Below, in pieces: positions 1 to 7,644 of a stretch of 50,934 nt of DNA. This DNA comes from Deltaproteobacteria bacterium (GTDB lineage Bacteria; Desulfobacterota; BSN033; UBA1163), in NCBI GenBank assembly GCA_018333535.1, contig JAGXTA010000019.1, forward strand, positions 1 to 50,934, read 5' to 3'. A program made the translations under genes and the position numbers. The first letter of the stretch is position 1. Each line of letters opens with the position of its first letter. Under the pieces are notes generated by a model. The model saw only the letters and a list, made by a program, of their open reading frames with translations, searched no databases and had not been told where the DNA came from.

Positions 1-2
1 TT

Positions 3-236
3 AAGACGGGTGTGATTGCCCCTAAGACGACCTCATTGCTGGAACGAGTTTTTAGAGAGATTGGCCGTCGTCTCAAGAAAATCGCATGGGGATGGTCGGA
101 CCAGGCAGTAACCAATCTTTCCAAAATGATCCTGATCAGACAATATGCAAGAGATAAATGGGAACAATATTGGAAAGAAAAATTAGGCATCAAAGGTTAT
201 TTCACCATTCAGATCCAGTCGGTCGAAATAATATGA
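3..236 (+). CDS. C-terminal fragment of a transposase-like protein (runs in from the left edge)
   Basis: The reading frame is open from base 3, so the gene begins outside the window; the GTG at 12 is not a credible start. The visible 77 or so residues are basic and helical, with the segment FREIGRRLKKIAWGWSD followed by a tyrosine/tryptophan-rich tail. This resembles the extreme C-terminus of DDE transposases, where a short conserved segment sits near the end, but I cannot place it in a named IS family. No inverted repeat could be identified between its stop codon and uppP at 356, so the right edge of the element is not defined. It could instead be an unrelated DNA-binding protein tail. Confidence 0.4.
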   Translation, partial: KTGVIAPKTTSLLERVFREIGRRLKKIAWGWSDQAVTNLSKMILIRQYARDKWEQYWKEKLGIKGYFTIQIQSVEII

Positions 237-355
237 TGCCTCACCTTTTGAACGATACCAATATTTTATCCGGAGATGTCGGACCAACAACGCCAGACCC
301 TGTTAGACGGTTGGCATCACCTATTAAGGGAAAAGGGCATCCTCTCCTGACCTAA

Positions 356-1144
356 TTAGGCTAAGAAGATCATTACTACTCCGATTCCCCAACAGTAATA
401 AGAAAAATTATATATTTTCCCTATCTGAATCACCTTCATCAAAAAAGCCAATGACAAAAAGCCTGCAAGAAAGGCCATGGCGGTTCCGATCGACACCGCT
501 TGAAGTTCCGGCATGGAATCCACTTTCCAAAGCTCTAAAAGCATGGCGCCCAGGATGGCTGGAATCGAAAGAAGAAAGGAAAATCTTCCAGCCAGTTCCC
601 TATTCAGGCCGCAGAAAAGGCCGATGGAGATGGTTGCACCAGATCGTGAGATTCCGGGGATGATGGCGATTCCCTGAGCGATACCGATGAGGATGGCATC
701 GATCCATCTCATCTTTTCTAAGGAACCGCCTTCCTTCTTGGCCCACCGGGTCAGATAAAGGATCGTGCCAGTGACAAGAAGCATTCCTCCCACTGTTTTC
801 GGTTGAACAAAGAGGGATTCGAACCAATCTTTGAAAAGGATTCCCATCAAACCCGTAGGGACACTCGCAACGAGAATCAAGAAGAAGAGCCTTGTCCCCT
901 CCTCATTTTTTCTTTTCCCGGTGACCTTTGATCCTATTCCACGAATGATGCCACCGATGTCCCTCCTGAAATAGATGACCACTGCAAGGAGGGTTCCGAA
1001 GTGAAGCATCACATCAAAGAAGAGTTGAGGCTCTTTCAGGCCGAAGAGGGATTGGAAGAAGACGAGATGGCCGGAACTGCTGACGGGAAGAAATTCGGTC
1101 AGTCCCTGAACCACCCCGAGAAAAATAACATGTAAGATATTAAT
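356..1144 (-). CDS. uppP: undecaprenyl-diphosphatase UppP (BacA), probable ATT start
   Basis: Integral membrane phosphatase that recycles undecaprenyl diphosphate to the monophosphate lipid carrier used for peptidoglycan and polysaccharide export. Family signatures are clear: the QGLTEFLPVSSSGHL motif near the N-terminus and the PGISRSGATI motif in the middle, with about seven hydrophobic segments; total length is about 262 residues, normal for the family. The first ATG/GTG in frame is a GTG at 1114, which would remove the first helix and leave no ribosome site. Translating upstream gives INILHVIFLGVVQGLTEF, matching the usual UppP N-terminus, and an AGGAG sits 7 nt before an ATT codon at 1144-1142. 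I therefore place the start at that ATT. No stop codon or better start was seen between 1144 and the Shine-Dalgarno sequence. Single gene; a palindromic repeat lies between it and the upstream phosphomutase. Confidence 0.93.
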   Translation of the reverse strand: MNILHVIFLGVVQGLTEFLPVSSSGHLVFFQSLFGLKEPQLFFDVMLHFGTLLAVVIYFRRDIGGIIRGIGSKVTGKRKNEEGTRLFFLILVASVPTGLMGILFKDWFESLFVQPKTVGGMLLVTGTILYLTRWAKKEGGSLEKMRWIDAILIGIAQGIAIIPGISRSGATISIGLFCGLNRELAGRFSFLLSIPAILGAMLLELWKVDSMPELQAVSIGTAMAFLAGFLSLAFLMKVIQIGKIYNFSYYCWGIGVVMIFLA

Positions 1145-1151
1145 AAGAAGT

Positions 1152-1156
1152 CTCCT
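1152..1156 (-). promoter_or_regulatory. Shine-Dalgarno AGGAG that fixes the uppP start at ATT
   Basis: On the minus strand AGGAG at 1156-1152 is followed by 7 nt and then ATT at 1144-1142. The next usable GTG lies 30 nt further into the gene with no Shine-Dalgarno sequence and after conserved residues. Confidence 0.6.
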
Positions 1157-1169
1157 CGACGTTGCAGGT

Positions 1170-1342
1170 TATAAATTCGAAATTCGAATATCGGGCAAAG
1201 CGTCCTTTTAGGACCAATCCGAAACAATACCCAATTCCAAATGGCCCAATTTCACAAACGAAATCCAGAGGTTTGTGTTTCGGTAATTCGGATTTTGAAC
1301 ATTTGAAATTGTTTCGAAATTCGGATTTCGTGCTGCGAATTT
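1170..1342. repeat. AT-rich palindromic intergenic repeat, family E copy 1
   Basis: The gap between uppP and the phosphomutase is filled by a self-complementary AT-rich sequence built from AAATTCG / CGAATTT-like words, with its right end reaching the stop codon of the phosphomutase. Its left part (TCGGGCAAAGCGTCC, then AATCCGAAACAA) matches the left part of the repeat at 31350-31579 in the tup operon, so this is a dispersed family rather than random sequence. Confidence 0.7.
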
Positions 1343-2714
1343 AACCTTTTGCCCTTGTTAATTCTGTAACAGCAATCCTTACCTTGTCTTCCACCAGTTT
1401 CTTAATCTCCTGGAGGCGATCTTCAGTCAGCGCCTCAAACCGGAGAACCAATACCGGCTGGGTATTGGAGGCCCTTACCAGTCCCCATCCATCCTGAAAT
1501 TGGACCCTCACCCCATCCACATCAATAATGGGATGGTCTTTTTTCAACTCCTTTTTGACCTGATCGACCACCTTAAATTTGATCTCGTCCGGGCAAGAAA
1601 CCCTGATCTCCGGAGTGATGTGGGTTTTGGGGACATCGGCGAGAAGGGAGGACAATTTTCTCTCTGTGTTTGAAAGAAGCTCAAGGAGTCGGCATGAGGC
1701 ATAGATGGCATCGTCATAACCGAAATAGCGGTCGGCGAAGAAGATGTGACCGCTCATCTCTCCTCCCAGGACCGCCTTCTCTTCCTTCATCTTCTCTTTG
1801 ATCAGGGAGTGGCCGGTTCTCCACATGATCGCCTTTCCGCCATGCTTCTCAATATCACTGAATAGGTTCTGAGAACATTTGACTTCAGCCACAAAGGTTG
1901 CGCCTTTCTGCTGTTTCAATATCTCACGGGAGAAGAGGATCATCAGCTGATCGCCCCAGATGATATTCCCCTGATCGTCCACGACTCCGATGCGGTCCGC
2001 ATCTCCGTCATAACCGATTCCCACATCCGCCCTGGTTTTTAAAACCCGTTTGGTAAGAGCTTTGAGATTATCAGGAACCGTTGGATCGGGAAAATGGTTG
2101 GGAAACCGGCCATCGATTTCGCAATAGAGTTCCTCAACTTCACAACCCAGATCTTTAAGCAATGGCCCCGCAACCACTCCGCCCGTTCCATTTCCTGCGT
2201 CGATGACGACCCTCAATTTTTTTTCGAGGCGGATGTTCTTCTTTATATATTCGTGATAGGCCTGGATGACCTTAGCTTCTGAAAGATTTCCTCTGCCAGA
2301 GATGAAGTCACCCCCCTCAACCAGTCGCCCCAGTTTCTGTATTTCTTCGCCAAAGATGGTGCTTTTCCCCACAGAGACCTTGAAGCCGTTGAACTCCGGA
2401 GGATTATGACTGCCTGTCACCATGATCCCTCCATCCTTATTCAGATGGAAGAGGGAGAAATAATAAACCGGCGTAGGGCAGACACCGATATTGACCACAT
2501 TGCATCCGGTTGATAACAGGCCCTCGATCAGGGCTTCACTGAAAGCTCCTGATCTGAGCCTTCCGTCCCTTCCGACGGCGAGCGATTTTTTACCCAGCTG
2601 GACCATATGAGATCCGAACCCTTTGCCCAGTTGCCGGACGATATCAGACGTCAGGTCCTTATCAACGACTCCCCTGATATCGTATTCCCTGTAGATCTGG
2701 GGGTTAATCTTCAC
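1341..2714 (-). CDS. phosphomannomutase/phosphoglucomutase (alpha-D-phosphohexomutase family)
   Basis: Interconverts hexose 6-phosphate and 1-phosphate (mannose and/or glucose), feeding nucleotide-sugar synthesis for surface polysaccharides. All four family elements are present in the 457-residue protein: the phosphoserine loop TGSHNPPEFNG with Ser102, the magnesium loop DGDADR, the sugar-specificity loop GEMSGH (the GEMS form is used by PMM/PGM dual enzymes), and the phosphate-binding C-terminal segment RASNTQP. The start is a GTG at 2714 preceded by GGAGGG at good spacing. It is divergent from hisS. AlgC-like dual specificity is likely from the GEMSG loop, but substrate preference cannot be fixed from sequence alone. 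Confidence 0.93.
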   Translation of the reverse strand: MKINPQIYREYDIRGVVDKDLTSDIVRQLGKGFGSHMVQLGKKSLAVGRDGRLRSGAFSEALIEGLLSTGCNVVNIGVCPTPVYYFSLFHLNKDGGIMVTGSHNPPEFNGFKVSVGKSTIFGEEIQKLGRLVEGGDFISGRGNLSEAKVIQAYHEYIKKNIRLEKKLRVVIDAGNGTGGVVAGPLLKDLGCEVEELYCEIDGRFPNHFPDPTVPDNLKALTKRVLKTRADVGIGYDGDADRIGVVDDQGNIIWGDQLMILFSREILKQQKGATFVAEVKCSQNLFSDIEKHGGKAIMWRTGHSLIKEKMKEEKAVLGGEMSGHIFFADRYFGYDDAIYASCRLLELLSNTERKLSSLLADVPKTHITPEIRVSCPDEIKFKVVDQVKKELKKDHPIIDVDGVRVQFQDGWGLVRASNTQPVLVLRFEALTEDRLQEIKKLVEDKVRIAVTELTRAKG

Positions 2715-2778
2715 AGAACCCTCCTTTTATTAAACAATAATTACCCTAAATCTCTTTTAGAATCAACCGTTTCATTTT

Positions 2779-2807
2779 TTGACTTTTTATGGCGGATAAG
2801 ATAAATT
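2779..2807 (+). promoter_or_regulatory. sigma70-type promoter for hisS
   Basis: TTGACT at 2779-2784, 17-bp spacer, TAAATT at 2802-2807. Predicted transcript start is near 2814, giving a leader of about 95 nt before hisS. Confidence 0.55.
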
Positions 2808-2820
2808 ATTAAAAATGTGG

Positions 2821-2848
2821 CGTTCCGATATTTACCGGAACGGTTTTT
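2821..2848 (+). terminator. hairpin plus U-run in the hisS leader (possible attenuator)
   Basis: CGTTCCG at 2821-2827 pairs perfectly with CGGAACG at 2836-2842 across an 8-nt loop and is followed by GTTTTT. The structure lies only a few nucleotides after the predicted hisS transcript start, and the neighbouring phosphomutase is read away from it, so it is not an ordinary end-of-operon terminator. It may be an attenuator or a stabilising 5' hairpin. Confidence 0.5.
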
Positions 2849-2908
2849 GTTCGTCCTCAGTCAATGGGGGCGCTACAATTCGGATGAAAACAGACGAGGG
2901 CAGATTCT

Positions 2909-4168
2909 ATGGAAATAAAGGCCATTCGAGGTTTCAACGACATCCTCCCTGACGAGGTCGGGAAGTGGCAGTTTGTTGAAAAGACGGTACGGGAGGTCTT
3001 TGAAAGTTTTGGCTTCGCTGAGATTCGAATTCCCATCCTCGAACGGACGGAACTCTTCTCCCGGGGCATCGGGGAGGCGACTGACATCGTCGAAAAGGAG
3101 ATGTATACCTTTACGGACAAGGGCGGCAGCTCCCTGACCCTTCGGCCTGAAGCGACTGCCTCCATGGCGCGAGCCTACCTCGAACATCAATTCTACACCT
3201 TCGATCCTGTGGCAAAACTCTATTGCATTGGCCCGATGTTCCGCTATGAGAGGCCCCAGAAGGGCCGTTACCGCCAGTTCTATCAGATCGATGCTGAGGT
3301 CTTCGGTGTAGGGAATCCTATGGTGGATGCTGAGGTCATCCTCATGCTCATCCATTTTTTGCGACGGGTGGGACTCGAAAAACTTGAGCTTCAGATTAAC
3401 TCTCTGGGTTGCCGTGATTGCCGGCCCCGGTACCGAGACGGATTAAAAGCGTATTTGACGGAAAAGTCTTTCCAGTTGTGCGAAGACTGTCAGAGGAGGA
3501 TTCAGGCCAACCCCCTCAGGATCTTCGACTGCAAAGTCCAGACCTGCCAGGAGGCGATAGCAGATGCCCCGAAAGTGATTGACTTCATTTGTGATGAATG
3601 CAGTGTCCATTTCAACAGGGTTAAGGAATACCTGGCAATGGCAGACCTCGACTACATTCTAAACCCCAGGATGGTCAGGGGACTGGATTATTACACCCGG
3701 ACCGCCTTTGAGGTCGTCTCCTATGATCTCGGCTCCCAGAACGCCGTCACCGGCGGAGGCCGGTATGACAATCTCTTTCAGGAGATCGGAGGGCTTGATA
3801 TTCCTGGGATCGGGTTTGCCATTGGTATGGAGAGATTAATCTCTCTTCTGCCCAAAGATAAGGGATTGATCCAGCGTTCGCACTTATTCATCGCCGCACC
3901 GGGCAAGGACACTCATCAAGAGGCCTACCGGATCGCCAATCAACTCCATCTCGAGGGGATCAGGGCGGAATTTGACTATGAAGGCAAGAGCCTGAAGAGT
4001 CAGATGAGACGGGCGGACAAATTGAACGCCCGGTATGTCCTCATCCTGGGCGAGGAAGAATTGAGGAAGGGCAGGGCGGTCCTGAGAAATATGGCGGATA
4101 AATCCCAGGAAGAAATCCCCATAGACAACCTTCCAGATATCCTGAAAAGGAAGATCTTTAGCGATTGA
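2909..4168 (+). CDS. hisS: histidyl-tRNA synthetase
   Basis: Charges tRNA-His; class II aminoacyl-tRNA synthetase, cytosolic homodimer. The 419-residue protein has the expected layout: N-terminal IRGFNDILP, motif 2 region around MFRYERPQKGRYRQF (residues about 111-125), the histidine-specific peptides LDYYTRTAFEV and GGGRYDNLF, and a C-terminal anticodon-binding domain starting near HLFIAAPGK. Length is normal. The start ATG at 2909 is preceded by GAGGG. Transcribed alone from the predicted promoter at 2779, with the tRNA-Gln gene about 60 nt downstream. No histidine-rich leader peptide was found upstream. Confidence 0.97.
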   Translation: MEIKAIRGFNDILPDEVGKWQFVEKTVREVFESFGFAEIRIPILERTELFSRGIGEATDIVEKEMYTFTDKGGSSLTLRPEATASMARAYLEHQFYTFDPVAKLYCIGPMFRYERPQKGRYRQFYQIDAEVFGVGNPMVDAEVILMLIHFLRRVGLEKLELQINSLGCRDCRPRYRDGLKAYLTEKSFQLCEDCQRRIQANPLRIFDCKVQTCQEAIADAPKVIDFICDECSVHFNRVKEYLAMADLDYILNPRMVRGLDYYTRTAFEVVSYDLGSQNAVTGGGRYDNLFQEIGGLDIPGIGFAIGMERLISLLPKDKGLIQRSHLFIAAPGKDTHQEAYRIANQLHLEGIRAEFDYEGKSLKSQMRRADKLNARYVLILGEEELRKGRAVLRNMADKSQEEIPIDNLPDILKRKIFSD

Positions 4169-4227
4169 TGAATCGTTTTTTTGGTGTTAATATATTTTTC
4201 AATTTGAAATTTGCAATGTTTGGTTGA

Positions 4228-4301
4228 TGGGGGATCGTTCAATGGTAGGACAACGGACTCTGACTCCGTGAATTGAGGTTCGAATCCTCATCCCCCAGCC
4301 A
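4228..4301 (+). tRNA. tRNA-Gln, anticodon CUG
   Basis: A 74-nt cloverleaf: acceptor TGGGGGA pairs with TCCCCCA, the T arm is TGAGG-TTCGAAT-CCTCA, and the anticodon loop contains CTCTGAC with CTG at the anticodon position. The discriminator is G and CCA is encoded. It closely resembles Escherichia coli tRNA-Gln. The gene lies about 1.4 kb from glnS, which encodes the enzyme that charges it. Confidence 0.97.
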
Positions 4302-4304
4302 ATG

Positions 4305-4348
4305 AAAAAAGGCGGGTTTAGCTTCTATGCGCTAAACCCGCCTTTTTA
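4305..4348 (+). terminator. rho-independent terminator after tRNA-Gln
   Basis: GGCGGGTTTAGC at 4311-4322 pairs perfectly over 12 bp with GCTAAACCCGCC at 4331-4342; an A-run precedes it and TTTTT follows. It ends the hisS/tRNA-Gln transcription unit and is symmetric enough to work in both directions. Confidence 0.95.
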
Positions 4349-4419
4349 TTACAAGAATCAAGCGATAGCATATGTGAAGCGGGTGAACTTTCCGTGGATT
4401 TAGATCTGTAGAAATTTAC

Positions 4420-4447
4420 TTGACAATTCCAAATATCTATGTAAAAT
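4420..4447 (+). promoter_or_regulatory. promoter giving a probable leaderless mRNA for the 4454 gene
   Basis: TTGACA at 4420-4425, 16-bp spacer, TAAAAT at 4442-4447. The ATG of the next gene begins 7 nt after the -10 box, where transcription should start. There is no Shine-Dalgarno sequence. Confidence 0.7.
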
Positions 4448-4453
4448 GGAATC

Positions 4454-5590
4454 ATGTATTCCAGATTGATCGGCCCCCCAAAAGCAAAAAGTTTCTTTTT
4501 GTTCGGTCCCCGGGGAACCGGTAAGACCACGTGGGTTAAGTCTGCCTTTTCAAAGGCTGTCTATATCGACTTATTGGAAGCTGAGCTCTTTAATGATTTG
4601 ACAGCGAATCCGCAACGGTTGTTAAATTTTATCCCTCCTGATTTCAAGGACTGGGTCATTATTGATGAAATACAGCGAATCCCCGATCTTTTGCATGAGG
4701 TGCACCGTTTAATTGAGACAAAGAAATATCATTTTATTCTCACCGGGTCCAGCCCCAGGAAACTGAAAAGAAGAGGACCAAATCTTCTGGCTGGGCGGGC
4801 ATTAACACTTTCTATGCATCCTTTGTCGGTCGCTGAATTGGGAGAGGATTTTCGGTTGGAGCATTCCCTTAAGTATGGTCAATTACCCAGTGTCTACACA
4901 GAACCCGATCCTAAAAAATACCTTGAGGCTTATGTGAAGACCTACCTCGAGGAAGAAATCCGTCAGGAAGGGCTTACAAGAAACCTTTCAGCCTTTGCTC
5001 GATTCTTGGAGGCGGCGAGTTTTTCACAGGGGTCTGTTTTGAGCATTTCTTCTGTAGCACGGGAATGTCATGTCGAGAGAAAGGTCGTTGAGAGTTATTT
5101 TTCGATCCTTGAGGATCTTCTGATCGGTTACCGGATCCCCATTTTTTCCAAAAAGGCCAAAAGACGCCTTGCCGTGCATCCCAAATTTTATTTTTTTGAT
5201 ACAGGGGTCTATAGGGTTTTGAGACCCATGGGGCCGCTCGATGCACCGGAAGAGGTGGATGGAATTGCTCTTGAAACGCTCTTTCTTCAAGAGCTTATTG
5301 CCCTTAATGATGCTTTGGATTTTAGGTATAAGATTTTATACTGGCGTACTTCCGACGGCAGAGAAGTGGACTTTGTCCTTTATGGCCCTAAAGGGTTGCT
5401 CTCTTTTGAAATTAAAAGAACATCCAGAATAACATCAAACATGCTGGGAGGATTGAAATCGTTCCTGGCGGATTATCCTATGGCAAAAGCGTATTTCGTT
5501 TATATGGGAAATAGGCGGATGTATGAGGGCAAAATTGAAATTGTTCCGGTCCAGGAGATCCTGAAGGATTTAAAAACATTATTAGCCTGA
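4454..5590 (+). CDS. AAA-type ATPase with DUF4143 C-terminal domain
   Basis: A member of the widespread AAA_14/DUF4143 ATPase family, whose cellular role is not established. The 378-residue protein has Walker A GPRGTGKTT at residues 18-26, Walker B WVIIDEIQ near residue 73, the sensor segment FILTGSSPRKLKR, and a C-terminal DUF4143 domain with the typical KFYFFDTGVYR and a nuclease-like VDFVLYGPKGLLSFEIK segment (D...E.K pattern) that resembles restriction-endonuclease folds. The ATG at 4454 fits the usual N-terminus of the family. Single gene with its own promoter and probably a leaderless transcript. These genes are commonly mobile and often strain-specific. The nuclease resemblance is inference only. 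Confidence 0.88.
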   Translation: MYSRLIGPPKAKSFFLFGPRGTGKTTWVKSAFSKAVYIDLLEAELFNDLTANPQRLLNFIPPDFKDWVIIDEIQRIPDLLHEVHRLIETKKYHFILTGSSPRKLKRRGPNLLAGRALTLSMHPLSVAELGEDFRLEHSLKYGQLPSVYTEPDPKKYLEAYVKTYLEEEIRQEGLTRNLSAFARFLEAASFSQGSVLSISSVARECHVERKVVESYFSILEDLLIGYRIPIFSKKAKRRLAVHPKFYFFDTGVYRVLRPMGPLDAPEEVDGIALETLFLQELIALNDALDFRYKILYWRTSDGREVDFVLYGPKGLLSFEIKRTSRITSNMLGGLKSFLADYPMAKAYFVYMGNRRMYEGKIEIVPVQEILKDLKTLLA

Positions 5591-5607
5591 CAACAGGAAC
5601 GTTGACG

Positions 5608-5624
5608 GGAAATACCGTATTTCC
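5608..5624. repeat. perfect 8-bp palindrome between two convergent genes
   Basis: GGAAATAC, one C, then GTATTTCC. It lies in the 61-nt gap between the convergent ATPase and glnS genes. There is no T-run, so it is not a classic terminator, but it is the only structure there that could separate the two transcripts. Confidence 0.5.
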
Positions 5625-5651
5625 GTTGCCCGATACCGCACATCAAGTCGG

Positions 5652-7346
5652 CTATTTCTTTTCCTGCCTGGTCATTTTGGCCCAGGAGTCACGAAGGGTG
5701 ACCACCCGGTTGAAGACAGGCCTTTGAGACGTAGAGTCTTTTAAATCCACACAGAAATAGCCGAGTCTTTCAAACTGATATCGGCTTCCCGGTGCCGTAC
5801 CTTTGAGGCTCGACTCCAATCGGCATGTGGTAAGGGTTTCCAGCGATTTCGAATTCAGGTACTTTGTAAAATCATCGTCTTCCCCCATTGGATTGGCAAC
5901 CCGAAAGAGGCGATCATATAAGCGAACCTCAGCGGGAACTGAATGGTCGGCTGATACCCAGTGTATCGTTGCATCGACCTTACGGCCATCCGGTGCAAAC
6001 CCGCTTCGCGTCTCCGGATCATAAGTGCAATGGACTTCCACCACTTCGCCGGTGTTCGGATTTTTCACCACACTCACACATTTTATAAAATATCCATAAC
6101 GTAGACGGACTTCCCTGCCAGGAGCCAGCCTGAAAAACTTCTTGGGCGGATTCTCCATAAAATCTTCCTGTTCAATATATAAGGTTCGGGAGAAGGGGAC
6201 TTTCCTGGAACCCAACTCTGGATTCTGCGGATGATAAGGGGAGTCGCATTCTTCCACCTGGCCTTCCGGGTAGTTGTCAATAACGAGGCGGAGAGGCCGT
6301 AGTACCCCCAGGACTCGTGGTGCCCGTTCATTCAAATCTTCACGGACGCAGTGCTCGAGAAGAGCCATATCGATGATGCTATCATTCTTGGCCACGCCGA
6401 TCCGCTCACAGAAGTTTCGGATCGCCTCGGGTGTGTAGCCCCGTCTTCTCATCCCCGCTATGGTGGGTATTCGGGGATCGTCCCATCCCGTCACGCTCCC
6501 TTTCCCCACCAATTCGATCAGTCTCCGTTTGCTGAGAACCGTGTAGCTGAGGTTAAGGCGGGCAAATTCAATTTGCTGGGGGTGAGCATTCACCTTCAAT
6601 TGGTCCAAAATCCAATCATACAAGGGGCGGTTATTTTCAAATTCCAGCGTGCAGATCGAATGGGTGATTCTTTCGATGGAATCTGAGAGGCAGTGGGCGA
6701 AGTCATACATCGGATAGATGCACCATTGCACCCCTGTCCGGTAGTGAGTTGCTCGTTTGATGCGGTAGAGGACTGGATCTCGCATGGTAATGTTTGGGGA
6801 GGCCATATCGATTTTGGCCCGGAGGACATGAGCCCCATCCTCAAATTCCCCTGCCCGCATCCGTTCAAATAAGTCTAAATTCTCCTCGATGGAGCGGTTC
6901 CGATAAGGGCTCTCTTTGCCCGGCTCGGTCAAGGTGCCGCGATACTCCCTGATCTCCTCGGCGCTCAGACTGCAGATATAAGCATTGCCGTTTTTAAGTA
7001 GCTGGACCGCACATTGATAGAGTTGCTCAAAGTAGTCGGAGGCATAGAAGAGGCGATCTTCCCAGTTGAAGCCCAGCCAGCGGACGTCGTTGATGATCGA
7101 TTCAACATATTCAAGGGATTCACCGCTGGGATCGGTATCATCCATCCGCAAATTACAGGCGCCATCGTATTGTGCAGCGATGCCGAAATTGAGGCAGACC
7201 GACTTGGCATGTCCGATATGGAGGTAACCATTCGGTTCGGGCGGAAAGCGTGTCGCCACACGACCCTCGAATCTGTTGGTATGTAGATGTTGGTCGATAA
7301 TATCCCTTATAAAATCCGTCGGGAGCGATGAATTGGTTTGGGCCAT
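5652..7346 (-). CDS. glnS: glutaminyl-tRNA synthetase
   Basis: Class I synthetase that charges tRNA-Gln directly, avoiding the transamidation route. The 564-residue protein carries the HIGH signature as [10 protein letters not shown] (residues about 37-46), MDDTDPSGE of the Rossmann core, and the KMSKS equivalent VLSKRRL, followed by the two beta-barrel anticodon-binding domains ending in [14 protein letters not shown]. Length and motifs match bacterial GlnRS rather than GluRS, and a separate gltX is present at 41839-43284. The start ATG at 7346 has GAGG upstream. It is transcribed alone and lies close to the CUG tRNA-Gln gene. GlnRS is patchily distributed in this phylum and is known to have spread by transfer. 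Confidence 0.96.
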   Translation of the reverse strand: MAQTNSSLPTDFIRDIIDQHLHTNRFEGRVATRFPPEPNGYLHIGHAKSVCLNFGIAAQYDGACNLRMDDTDPSGESLEYVESIINDVRWLGFNWEDRLFYASDYFEQLYQCAVQLLKNGNAYICSLSAEEIREYRGTLTEPGKESPYRNRSIEENLDLFERMRAGEFEDGAHVLRAKIDMASPNITMRDPVLYRIKRATHYRTGVQWCIYPMYDFAHCLSDSIERITHSICTLEFENNRPLYDWILDQLKVNAHPQQIEFARLNLSYTVLSKRRLIELVGKGSVTGWDDPRIPTIAGMRRRGYTPEAIRNFCERIGVAKNDSIIDMALLEHCVREDLNERAPRVLGVLRPLRLVIDNYPEGQVEECDSPYHPQNPELGSRKVPFSRTLYIEQEDFMENPPKKFFRLAPGREVRLRYGYFIKCVSVVKNPNTGEVVEVHCTYDPETRSGFAPDGRKVDATIHWVSADHSVPAEVRLYDRLFRVANPMGEDDDFTKYLNSKSLETLTTCRLESSLKGTAPGSRYQFERLGYFCVDLKDSTSQRPVFNRVVTLRDSWAKMTRQEKK

Positions 7347-7387
7347 AGATAAGGTTCCTCTTCTTTATAATGGGTCATGCCCGGAGG

Positions 7388-7486
7388 GGCACCCACGAAT
7401 GATGAAAATGACGAATTTCACGAATGGTAACGAATAGTTTCACATTCGTGTCATTCGCTGTAATTCGTGTTATTCGGTTTTATTTT
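7388..7486. repeat. AT-rich palindromic intergenic repeat
   Basis: Self-complementary block made of CGAAT/ATTCG words: left side ACGAATTTCACGAATGG and right side CATTCGTGTCATTCG plus TAATTCGTG. Located between the divergent glnS and the HD-GYP-like gene. It resembles the other low-complexity palindromes of the window, but no second copy of this exact sequence was seen. Confidence 0.55.
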
Positions 7487-7570
7487 CTAACTAATTTTTA
7501 TCCATTTTACAACAAAATGAGATTTTTTACTAAATCATCTTTTCGCCTCGGTCAAGTCTTATTTTTCCTA

Positions 7571-7599
7571 TTGATACCAGACCGATTATTAGGTATCAT
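7571..7599 (+). promoter_or_regulatory. promoter with overlapping dyad, upstream of the HD-GYP-like gene
   Basis: TTGATA at 7571-7576, 17-bp spacer, TATCAT at 7594-7599. A perfect 7-bp inverted repeat, TGATACC (7572-7578) and GGTATCA (7592-7598), spans both boxes and could be an operator; it could also be chance. Confidence 0.4.
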
Positions 7600-7644
7600 A
7601 TAAAAAATAGTAAGTTCTTTAGAGTGGAGTCACAGGGGGGAAAT

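Noticed and set aside
2814-2908. Histidine leader peptide or T-box before hisS
   Set aside because: No run of His codons in any small ORF and no T-box bulge or stem I pattern; only the hairpin with U-run remains.
2873-3355. Open frame of 160 codons on the minus strand within hisS
   Set aside because: Antisense to conserved hisS motifs; no similarity or ribosome site.
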